NCBI GenBank assembly: GCA_030637365.1
Contig: DAOWGR010000053.1
Coordinates: 1 to 6,231, forward strand
Direction of reading: 5' to 3'
From: Elusimicrobiota bacterium
GTDB lineage: Bacteria > Elusimicrobiota > Elusimicrobia > Elusimicrobiales > UBA9959
Length of the DNA stretch: 6,231 bases
The notes below the pieces were generated by a model. The model did not search any database. It was not told the origin of the DNA and was given only the letters and a program-made list of their open reading frames with translations. Below are positions 1 to 5,921 of the stretch, one piece after another; position 1 is the first letter of the stretch, and each line of letters starts with the position of its first letter. A program made the translations under genes and the position numbers.

Positions 1-473
1 TAAAATTGTTTTTGTCTTCAAGCGTCCCCCGGAAACATGATAAAACTATGGAAAATGAATTCATCGCTATTGTGGAAGAATAATTTTATTTCGTTTTACT
101 ATACTATTATAGAATTATAAGAAAAACGCCTTTATAAATCAATAGCGCGAAAAGTCGGGCGGGGTAATATGAGAGAAGAGCGGATAAGCGATACGGCGCG
201 TGTTCTCCTTTGCTTCCGTCCAACAAATTGGCGGGAAAGTTTGGAATTTTAAATTAACAGCGGTTTGGCGGTTTTTGCGATTTGGGATTTGCGCTGGAGC
301 GACACGAACACAACAGAGGGTTATCGGAAAGGTTAAGTGAGTCGGAGATTAAATTAAAAAGAATTTGCCGCGATTTAAAAGTTTTCGATATTGATTCGTC
401 GGTTTTACCGCATTCAAATTTCACTAAACATTTTTTCAACTTTCAAACAAGGTATTTTTAAGATGGCGGGCCC
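1..473. other. Intergenic region without a confident gene
   Basis: No reading frame here has a credible start, ribosome binding site and recognisable product. Frame 3 from the left edge is open to a TAA at 81-83 and ends in residues IAIVEE, so it could be the tail of an upstream plus-strand gene, but it is too short to judge. Bases 84-120 are very AT-rich. A 27-codon frame starts at ATG 169 after a G-rich stretch (157-164) and stops at 250-252; I see no family in it. The frame at 168-461 is protein-like but has a TAA at 255-257 and no good start (see findings). A 10-bp perfect palindrome, ATGAATTCAT, lies at 55-64. Confidence 0.5.
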
Positions 474-502
474 TTGACAATAGTCAAAAATGGTGTTACA
501 AT
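474..502 (+). promoter_or_regulatory. Strong sigma-70-type promoter, extended -10
   Basis: A perfect -35 box TTGACA (474-479) is separated by exactly 17 bp from TACAAT (497-502), one mismatch from the consensus -10. A TG at 494-495 gives an extended -10 element. Transcription should begin near 508-510, immediately before the hairpin at 511-553. It faces the moxR operon 363 bp downstream of the -10, so it could drive the operon with a long leader or a separate short RNA. Confidence 0.7.
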
Positions 503-510
503 AAAAATGT

Positions 511-553
511 CAGGGCTGCCTCCCTCACCCTACCCCCCAAATGGGCAGCCCTG
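511..553. repeat. Perfect 10-bp inverted repeat with C-rich loop
   Basis: CAGGGCTGCC (511-520) is exactly complementary to GGCAGCCCTG (544-553), with a 23-base loop of C-runs on the plus strand (G-runs on the minus strand). Read on the minus strand, the stem is followed by a short T-run (about 504-508), so it could also serve as a terminator for a minus-strand transcript. Confidence 0.6.
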
Positions 554-593
554 CGCGATTTTCTCCATAAAAGTTTTTTTCCTGAATATTAAA

Positions 594-638
594 GTGTCAA
601 AAAAGTCGGGGTTCTTGATAGCCGGACACAGTTTTTTT
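594..638 (+). terminator. Possible rho-independent terminator
   Basis: GTGTC (594-598) pairs with GACAC (625-629), and CGG (607-609) stacks next to it on CCG (622-624). Two bases later come seven T residues (632-638). The left arm has an 8-base bulge, which makes the stem imperfect, hence the modest confidence. If real, it would end a short transcript from the promoter at 474-502. Confidence 0.3.
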
Positions 639-804
639 GCCGTTCTTGACTTTAATCTCAATCTTCCCACCATTAAAGCTCTCCACTATGACTTAGGCTG
701 GCAAGCTGTTTGCGGGTCTCCACCATTGAATCTTCGATGGACTCGCCTCCGTAGTAATGGAGAGCGCTCAAATTCTCAGACTCTTTGACACTGCCGCTAT
801 AATT
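597..804 (-). pseudogene. Possible frameshifted coding remnant, unknown family
   Basis: Read on the minus strand, 804 down to 676 is open and gives a protein-like sequence containing SALHYYGGESIEDS and ETRKQLASLSHSGEL. It then hits a stop, and the adjacent frame continues as NGGKIEIKVKNGKK and GYQEPRLF to a TGA at 597-599. Removing one T from the run at 675-677 (minus-strand CTTTAA) would join the two halves into about 68 residues. I see no start codon upstream: the frame begins after a TAA at 805-807. Codon third positions are richer in G and C than in the operon genes, which would fit a foreign origin. I do not recognise the family. The same bases hold an 8-bp inverted repeat (678-685 with 758-765), so a structured RNA is an alternative. 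Confidence 0.25.
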
Positions 805-815
805 TTAACTATAAT
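785..815 (+). promoter_or_regulatory. Promoter-like pair upstream of moxR
   Basis: TTGACA (785-790) and TATAAT (810-815) are both perfect sigma-70 hexamers, but the spacer is 19 bp, longer than the preferred 17. Another TATAAT at 798-803 is too close to this -35 box to use it. Transcription would start near 822 and give a leader of about 43 bases before the moxR start. This is the likeliest proximal promoter of the operon. Confidence 0.5.
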
Positions 816-864
816 ATTGTTTTGAAACAGCCGCTTTTTAATTAGCGCCAAACGAGGTTTTAAT

Positions 865-1854
865 ATGAGTGAAGAGAAGGATTTGCAATTAGCCGATAAA
901 CTGAAAGAAAGCAGAACAAAAATAGTTAAAGAGATGCATAAGGTAATCGTCGGGCAGGAAAATGTCATAGATGAAATATTGCTGACTTTTTTTTCAAAAG
1001 GGCACGCTCTTATTGTCGGGGTGCCGGGACTGGCTAAAACTCTCCTTGTTTCCACGCTCAGTGAAATACTTGATTTGCGTTTTTCCAGAATACAATTTAC
1101 GCCCGATTTAATGCCTTCGGATATTTTGGGTTATGAAATATTGCAGGAGGATATCGCTTTAAAAACAAGAAAACTTGAATTTATGTGGGGTCCGATATTT
1201 TCCAATATAGTTTTGGCAGACGAAATAAACAGAACTCCTCCAAAAACGCAATCCGCTTTGCTTCAATCCATGCAGGAGCAAAGAGTGACTGTTTTTGGCA
1301 AAACCAGAGATTTGCCAACGCCTTTTATGGTGCTGGCCACTCAAAATCCCATTGAACAGGAGGGAACATATCCTCTTCCCGAGGCTCAGCTTGATAGATT
1401 TTTTATGCGGATAAATGTTGATTATCCCGATCATAATCAGGAAGTTGAGATAGTGGAGGGAACAACCGGTTTGAAATTTCCGAAGATTAAAAAAATTCTT
1501 ACAGGTGAAGAGATTGTTGAATTGCAAAACATTGTTCGCAAGGTTCCCGTGGATAAATCCGTTCTTGAATTCGCGATTAAGATTGCCAGGCTTTCAAGGC
1601 CCGGGGCGGCAAACTCTCCCGAATTTGCCAGAAAATGGATTTCATGGGGAGCGGGTCCGAGGGCGTCGCAATCGCTTATTCTCGCCGCCAAAGCCAATTG
1701 CCTGCTTCATGGAAGATTTGCCGTAAGCCAAGAGGATATTATAAAAGTCGCCCCCCCCGTTTTGCGCCATAGGATTGTTTTAAATTTTCAAGCGCAGGCT
1801 GAAGCGATAACTCCCGATGAAATAATTAAAAAGCTTCTTGACCGCGCGATATGA
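865..1854 (+). CDS. moxR: MoxR-family AAA+ ATPase
   Basis: A 329-residue cytoplasmic ATPase of normal MoxR length. Visible motifs in order: Walker A GVPGLAKT (residues 52-59); the family stretch FTPDLMPSDILGYEI (78-92); Walker B IVLADE (115-120) followed by INRTPPKTQSALLQSMQE; sensor 1 region LATQNPIEQEGTYPLPEAQ (158-175, Asn161); arginine-finger region LDRFF (176-180); and sensor 2 GAGPRASQ (262-269). All ATPase residues look intact. MoxR proteins are believed to use ATP to remodel or insert metal into VWA-domain partners; the partner here should be the overlapping DUF58 protein and perhaps the downstream membrane VWA proteins. The ATG is supported by GAGG at 854-857, seven bases upstream. 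The stop overlaps the next start by four bases (ATGA), indicating translational coupling. Confidence 0.95.
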   Translation: MSEEKDLQLADKLKESRTKIVKEMHKVIVGQENVIDEILLTFFSKGHALIVGVPGLAKTLLVSTLSEILDLRFSRIQFTPDLMPSDILGYEILQEDIALKTRKLEFMWGPIFSNIVLADEINRTPPKTQSALLQSMQEQRVTVFGKTRDLPTPFMVLATQNPIEQEGTYPLPEAQLDRFFMRINVDYPDHNQEVEIVEGTTGLKFPKIKKILTGEEIVELQNIVRKVPVDKSVLEFAIKIARLSRPGAANSPEFARKWISWGAGPRASQSLILAAKANCLLHGRFAVSQEDIIKVAPPVLRHRIVLNFQAQAEAITPDEIIKKLLDRAI

Positions 1855-2729
1855 AATTTATAGACGCCTTAACGATAATCAAAATAAAATCTTTTAAAAA
1901 TAAAAATTTTCCGCTTCAATTTTCAGGAGTATTGGATGGCGGACATTTATCCAATTTTTCCTGCGCGCGGAGTCAGGAATTTACCGAATATAAGCAGTAT
2001 GTTCAGGGCAATGACACAAGATTTATTGATTGGAAAGTGTATGCCCGCAAAGACAAGCTCTTTATTAAAAGGCATCTTCAGGAAAAAGCTTTAAAGCGCA
2101 ATTTTATAATCGACGCGTCTGGTTCAATGGCTTTTAAGAGCGGAGCTTCTTCCGGCAGCAAATGGGAATACGCGGCTCGGCTTTTTATGGCTTTTGCTTG
2201 TCATACTTTGATTAAAAATGATCCGAGCTCTCTTTTTTGCCTGTCACAGTCCAATGACGAAAAAACGGGATTTTCCAATCGTCTTAATCAGCTTATCGTT
2301 TTTGACGATCTTCTTTCAAAAATAATACCTCAAGGCGTTTCTCTTCCTCCCGCAAGGCTTAAAGATTATTTGAGAACTCTGGATAATAACTCGGCGATAG
2401 TTTTTTTCTCGGATTTGATGCTGGATTACGCGCATTTTGATGAAGTTATAAAATTGATAACCGCTAAAAAAATAAAGGCGACGGTTTTTCATATTATTGA
2501 CAGGCAAGAAAAAGAGCTGTCATGGCGCGGCCAGGTCAGTGTTAAAGATATGGAAACTTTTCAAGAAATGTCTTTAAGCGGCGAAACGATAAGGCGGGAA
2601 TATAAAAAAGAATTTGATAAATGGCTTGGGTATTGCCGGGAATCTTTTTCAGTTAAGAAAATTCCTTATTTTTGTTGTTACAGCGATATGCCTCTTGAAA
2701 AAGCGATTGAGAAGTATATACTTAGTTGA
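1851..2729 (+). CDS. DUF58 protein with VWA-type MIDAS motif
   Basis: A 292-residue protein without signal peptide or membrane segment, so probably cytoplasmic. The DUF58 signature spans residues 39-79 and includes EFTEYKQYVQGNDTRFIDW and the following AR...KRH. The beta-strand and metal site FIIDASGSM (85-93) supplies the DxSxS of a metal-ion-dependent adhesion site, and VFFSDLM (184-190) supplies the later conserved Asp188. This is the standard partner of MoxR: in this family the ATPase gene is followed directly by DUF58. The start codon lies inside the moxR stop (ATGA), and no separate ribosome binding site is needed. It lacks the N-terminal membrane anchors that many DUF58 proteins carry, placing it in the short, soluble type. 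The molecular function of the family is not established; a scaffold or client-binding role through the VWA fold is inferred. Confidence 0.93.
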   Translation: MKFIDALTIIKIKSFKNKNFPLQFSGVLDGGHLSNFSCARSQEFTEYKQYVQGNDTRFIDWKVYARKDKLFIKRHLQEKALKRNFIIDASGSMAFKSGASSGSKWEYAARLFMAFACHTLIKNDPSSLFCLSQSNDEKTGFSNRLNQLIVFDDLLSKIIPQGVSLPPARLKDYLRTLDNNSAIVFFSDLMLDYAHFDEVIKLITAKKIKATVFHIIDRQEKELSWRGQVSVKDMETFQEMSLSGETIRREYKKEFDKWLGYCRESFSVKKIPYFCCYSDMPLEKAIEKYILS

Positions 2730-2930
2730 TGGAGTCGAAGAGTCCGGGAGTCGTAGGGGGCTTGGTTTTTTGTTTTGTCTCTGAACTCATGATGTCATTG
2801 AATTTTTTATAATCAGACTCTCCCACCTCGGCGCGGCGCTTTAAGCGTCGTGATTATGCGAGAGTGGACTTGTCTAACGAAGGATTGCTACGGACACCCG
2901 TTAGTGTTCAAGTGGTGGCGGTAAACGGTT
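2730..2930 (+). other. 201-bp spacer with hairpins, leader of the BatA-like gene
   Basis: No gene is visible. The left part has direct repeats of GGAGTCG (2731-2737 and 2747-2753) and a T-rich stretch. A hairpin at 2832-2852 has 9 pairs (two of them G-U in RNA) around a TTA loop; it lies within ACTCTC (2817-2822) and GAGAGT (2860-2865), which could close it. A second hairpin is built from ACTTG (2868-2872) plus CTAACG (2874-2879) pairing with CGTTAG (2899-2904) plus CAAGT (2909-2913). GGACAC (2892-2897) and GTGTTC (2904-2909) form a competing 6-bp stem. No AGGAG-type site precedes the next start codon; the only G-rich stretch is GTGGTGGCGG (2912-2921). Confidence 0.5.
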
Positions 2931-4967
2931 ATGCATTTTATTAATTCCAATTTTTTATTTTTTATTCCTCTGGTCTTTATTCCTTTTATAATTCATTTTC
3001 TTTTTTTTAAAAAACAAAAAAAAGAATTGTTCAGTTCATTGTTTTTGATAAAAAGGGCTTATTTGAAAAATCGCAATATCATTCGCTTTAAAAAATATCT
3101 GATTTTTATGTTGAGATTTTTGATTGTGCTTTTGCTTGTGGCGGCATTTGCCAAGCCTGTAATAAAAACAAATAAATTTATTTCCAAAATTGGAGTCGGC
3201 GCGAGCGGCGAAGAAAGCGTTAAATTATTAATCCTGATTGACAGGTCGTATTCAACGCGGTATTTATCTTCCGGCAAAACGGTTTATGATGTGGCCGCGG
3301 GCGCGGCGTTAAAAATACTTCAAAGTCTTGGAAAAAAGGATAAAGCGGCGGTGGCTTTTTTTTCGGAAGAAATGGAAACAAAGCGCGTAAATTGGAGCAA
3401 TGATTTTTCTTCGCTTGAAAATATAATCAAGGCGTCAAAACCCGGATTTAAGGGAACGAATTATATTGCCGCTTTAAACAAAGCTTATGAGTTTTTTTTA
3501 GAAGAAAGCGGCGGAAAAAAAGTTATTTTAATAGTCGGCGATTTGGCTTCTCACGGCTTTAAAAATTCCTCGCTGAAATTTAAAGATATTCCGTCTTACA
3601 ATAAGGATATAATCGTTCTGGGCTCTTATTTTGGAGAAGAAAGAAAAAACAGTTTTATAAAAAATGCGGTTATTGGCGATAAATCAAAAGCGGAACTCGC
3701 GGTTCGGTTTATAAACGATGAAAAAAATATTTCCCGGCGCGTAACATTCGCGCAAGGAAAGTTTGAGGAAGACAGACTGTTTGATATGCCTAAAAGCGGG
3801 GAAAGATTTATTAAATTTATTTTACCCGAGAAGAAACAAGAAGCCGCGAGTTATGACAGATGCGGAAGTATTTCTCTTAAAGAAGACAATCTTTCCATTG
3901 ATGACAAATTTTTTTACGCTTTTGAAAAACCCGCTAAAGCCGTAAAAACGCTTTTATTGTATGATAATCCCCGGCAGCTTAAAGCCGGATTCAGCGCTTA
4001 TTTTCTGAAAAATTTGCTTAATAATGCTACTTTCGTGAATTTAAAATTATCCGATATTCAAAGAATGGAGAAGCGGGAATTGAAACAATATCGGCTTATT
4101 ATTTATATTGGACAAAAAAAATCCGCCGATTTAAACGAGAATCTTAAAAGTTTTGTTTCAAGCGGAGGAAAACTTTGGCTTATTCCATCTTCTCTGGGAG
4201 GAGAATATCCTCGCGGTTTCGCGGAAAATTACGGCTTAAAAACGGATAATCAAAAAATCGGCCGGTATGGTTTAAGTTCCGACCGGAAGCGGAATTTTTT
4301 TAAAAAAAATAATTTCGCGGGTTTTGAGCTTGATAAAATAAAGATAAAGAAATTTTTTAATTTTGTCGTCGCGGAAAAAAATATTTTATGGCGTTTTAGC
4401 GATGAAAAAGGAAATAAATATCCCGCTTTAATATGGAAGAAATGCGGCTTGGGGGCGATTGCCGTTTTCACCTCTTCATTTGATATCGCGTGGTCCGATA
4501 TTGCTCTTAAGCCCGTTTTTGCCGATTTTGTTTTTTCGTTTATAAAATTTTTTGCATTTGCCGAGAGAAGCGGTGAAAACAAGAGCATGATTTATATCGG
4601 AGAAAGATTTAAAATCGGTCTGAATTCTTCCCATATTGCCAAGATTAGAATAACGGGGCCGAGAAATAAAATATATTTTGAGCATCCTCAAAATGGAGAT
4701 TTTATTTTTGAGCGAGCCCAAGCGCCGGGCATTTATCATTGGACGGATGGTGAATGGAGAGACAGATGTTTTGCGGTAAACATAGACAGAAGAAAGGGCG
4801 AAAGCTCCATAAGCTTGGCAAATACCGGTTTGTGGCGGACTATAGGGCTCAAAGATCCTCTTTCCGATTTTAAAGCGGCGGTTTACGGAGCGCAGTTGTG
4901 GCAATTGCTTTTTTTAATTTGCGTTTTGCTTTTTATCGCGGAAGGAATATTGTCGGAGAAAATATAG
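2931..4967 (+). CDS. BatA-type membrane protein with VWA and GATase-like domains
   Basis: A 678-residue protein. The N-terminus matches the BatA / aerotolerance-regulator N-terminal domain: a membrane segment at about 6-26, the FKKQKKELFSSL...LKRAY-type basic stretch, and a second membrane segment at about 55-74 ending AAFAKPV. A VWA domain follows (about 97-235), with an intact metal site: DRSYS (104-108), Thr176 in KGTNYI and Asp204 in VGD. SIDDKFFYAF (322-331) leads to a glutamine-amidotransferase-like Rossmann region (about 338-420) with LLLYDNPRQ and FVSSGGKLWLIP. No GxCxG nucleophile is visible, so it is probably not enzymatic. A last membrane segment lies at 656-672. The fold arrangement puts the large middle part on one side of the membrane, likely the outside. 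The frame is closed by TAA at 2922-2924, so ATG 2931 is the first possible start; ribosome binding is weak. It follows DUF58 as in other MoxR clusters. Confidence 0.9.
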   Translation: MHFINSNFLFFIPLVFIPFIIHFLFFKKQKKELFSSLFLIKRAYLKNRNIIRFKKYLIFMLRFLIVLLLVAAFAKPVIKTNKFISKIGVGASGEESVKLLILIDRSYSTRYLSSGKTVYDVAAGAALKILQSLGKKDKAAVAFFSEEMETKRVNWSNDFSSLENIIKASKPGFKGTNYIAALNKAYEFFLEESGGKKVILIVGDLASHGFKNSSLKFKDIPSYNKDIIVLGSYFGEERKNSFIKNAVIGDKSKAELAVRFINDEKNISRRVTFAQGKFEEDRLFDMPKSGERFIKFILPEKKQEAASYDRCGSISLKEDNLSIDDKFFYAFEKPAKAVKTLLLYDNPRQLKAGFSAYFLKNLLNNATFVNLKLSDIQRMEKRELKQYRLIIYIGQKKSADLNENLKSFVSSGGKLWLIPSSLGGEYPRGFAENYGLKTDNQKIGRYGLSSDRKRNFFKKNNFAGFELDKIKIKKFFNFVVAEKNILWRFSDEKGNKYPALIWKKCGLGAIAVFTSSFDIAWSDIALKPVFADFVFSFIKFFAFAERSGENKSMIYIGERFKIGLNSSHIAKIRITGPRNKIYFEHPQNGDFIFERAQAPGIYHWTDGEWRDRCFAVNIDRRKGESSISLANTGLWRTIGLKDPLSDFKAAVYGAQLWQLLFLICVLLFIAEGILSEKI

Positions 4968-5066
4968 CCCCACCACCTCTTTTTTTACAATTCGGCATAA
5001 ATGCCGAATTAATTCGTTTTGCGAATTTGCCATGCTTTGCATGGCGAGATAAAAGAGGTGGTGGGG
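4968..5066. repeat. 99-bp cloverleaf inverted-repeat element
   Basis: The outer arms are a perfect 16-bp inverted repeat: CCCCACCACCTCTTTT (4968-4983) and its exact complement (5051-5066). Inside are three perfect hairpins in a row: a 10-bp stem around AA (4989-5010), a 6-bp stem around TTTTG (5011-5027) and a 7-bp stem around TTT (5029-5045). The element begins right after the stop codon at 4965-4967 and ends two bases before the AAGGA ribosome binding site (5068-5072). A TA lies at 4965-4966 and again at 5067-5068, which could be a TA target duplication of a MITE-like insertion, but this is weak. No T-tract follows the right arm, so it is not a standard terminator on the plus strand. It may be a mobile palindromic element or an mRNA processing or stability structure. 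Confidence 0.85.
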
Positions 5067-5079
5067 TAAGGATGTAATT

Positions 5080-5823
5080 GTGATGAGAAAAATATTTTTA
5101 TACCTTATTTTAACAGGTGTTTCCACCCTTTTTTCCCATGCTCAAAATTTTCAATGGGTTAGTTTGAATTTAGGAGATGAATGCGCGGATAATTTCGATT
5201 TTCATCATGAAATTCTCAATTATCTCGCCTCCAATACGAGTATTACCATTGATAAGACTAAAAAGGAGATTGAAATTTCAGATAATGACTTATTTAAATA
5301 TCCGTTTATCGTTCTTTCCTGCAAAGCGTCTCCGCGCACTTTGTCTTTTTCCGAGATTTTGAAACTGAGAAAATATCTGATGCATGGAGGAACTCTTTTT
5401 ATTAATAATCGTTTTGCCCGCGGGGGATCGGGTTTTGACAATTGGGTTGAAAAAACGACGGAGATTTTATTTTCTGAAAATTCTCTTATGCCTTTTTCAA
5501 GAAAACATGCCGCGTTGCGAAGTTTTTTTCTGATAAAAAAACCCGGAGGGCGTTTTATATTCGGCGACGCCCCGAGCGCCGTGGCTTACGCGGGGCGTTC
5601 CGTGATTATTTATTCCAAAAATGATTTGTTGGGAATTTGGCCGAAAGATCTTTTGGGCCGTTATCGGTATGAATGCATTCCGGGCGGAGAAGAGCAAAGA
5701 CAACACGGAAAGAAACTGTTATTAAATATCATTATGTACGGACTTACAGGCTCTTATAAACTTGATGCCGTTCATCAGCCTCATATTTTGCGCAAATTAA
5801 GAATGATGAACGCGGGGCAATAA
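5080..5823 (+). CDS. DUF4159 protein with signal peptide
   Basis: A 247-residue protein with a Sec-type signal peptide: MRK, a hydrophobic core to about residue 18, and a likely cut after SHAQ (19-22). It should act outside the cytoplasmic membrane. The DUF4159 pattern is clear: YPFIVLS (74-80), the segment LSFSEILKLRKYLMHGGTLFINN (88-110), SGFDNWV (117-123), LMPFSRKHAALRSFFLI (136-152), the strand IIYSKNDLLGIWP (176-188), and the end motif KLLLNIIMYGLTGSY (212-226). DUF4159 is related to the amidotransferase-like fold and is often encoded between VWA genes in MoxR clusters; its activity is unknown. The start is either GTG 5080 or ATG 5083. AAGGA at 5068-5072 is 7 bases from the GTG and 10 from the ATG, so both are possible. 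Confidence 0.87.
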   Translation: MMRKIFLYLILTGVSTLFSHAQNFQWVSLNLGDECADNFDFHHEILNYLASNTSITIDKTKKEIEISDNDLFKYPFIVLSCKASPRTLSFSEILKLRKYLMHGGTLFINNRFARGGSGFDNWVEKTTEILFSENSLMPFSRKHAALRSFFLIKKPGGRFIFGDAPSAVAYAGRSVIIYSKNDLLGIWPKDLLGRYRYECIPGGEEQRQHGKKLLLNIIMYGLTGSYKLDAVHQPHILRKLRMMNAGQ

Positions 5824-5843
5824 ATGGGAATAAAAAGAAGTCA

Positions 5844-5902
5844 CCCTTAGGAATCTGGAAGATTCCCAGGATGTTAGTCCCGTGAACAAAGTTACACAGG
5901 GA
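5844..5902. repeat. Two tandem hairpins in the spacer before the second VWA gene
   Basis: GGAATCT (5850-5856) and AGATTCC (5860-5866) form a perfect 7-bp hairpin with a GGA loop, flanked by CCT (5845-5847) and AGG (5868-5870). The second is TCCC plus GTGAAC (5878-5887) pairing with GTT, CAC and GGGA (5891-5902) around AAA, with two single bulged A residues (5894, 5898). CCCT (5844-5847) and AGGG (5898-5901) could also close the whole unit. The hairpins are too regular for ordinary spacer DNA. No T-tract follows, so they are not a clear terminator. Confidence 0.6.
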
Positions 5903-5921
5903 GAAGCAAAAGGATATATAG

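Larger units (their letters stand above)
509..638 (+). ncRNA. Candidate small RNA (promoter, 5' hairpin, terminator-like end)
   Basis: This is an inferred transcript, not a recognised RNA family. It would start just after the strong promoter at 474-502, fold at once into a perfect 10-bp stem (CAGGGCTGCC 511-520 with GGCAGCCCTG 544-553), and end at the terminator-like structure and T7 tract at 632-638. The 23-base loop (521-543) is single-stranded and C-rich, with TCCC, ACCC and C6 runs. C-rich loops of this kind pair with G-rich ribosome binding sites in known regulatory RNAs of Gram-positive bacteria. It shows no hallmarks of tRNA, tmRNA or SRP RNA. The alternative is that this is simply the 5' leader of the operon. 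Confidence 0.25.

Noticed and set aside
254..439. Minus-strand open frame of 61 codons
   Set aside because: Ser/Cys-rich product with no recognisable family and no ribosome binding site; the plus-strand frame over the same bases looks more protein-like.
474..788. Plus-strand open frame of 104 codons, starting inside the -35 box of the strong promoter
   Set aside because: Its start lies in TTGACA itself, no ribosome binding site precedes it, and the product is proline- and aromatic-rich without domain-like pattern. It runs antisense to the better minus-strand reading.
768..1055. Minus-strand open frame of 95 codons
   Set aside because: It overlaps the N-terminal part of the intact moxR gene in antisense and shows no domain; a shadow of the real gene.
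4968..5066. The cloverleaf as a rho-independent terminator or a tRNA
   Set aside because: No T-tract follows the right arm; the T-run (4980-4986) is in the left arm. The outer stem is far too long and the arms lack tRNA-conserved bases such as GGTTCGA and an acceptor CCA.
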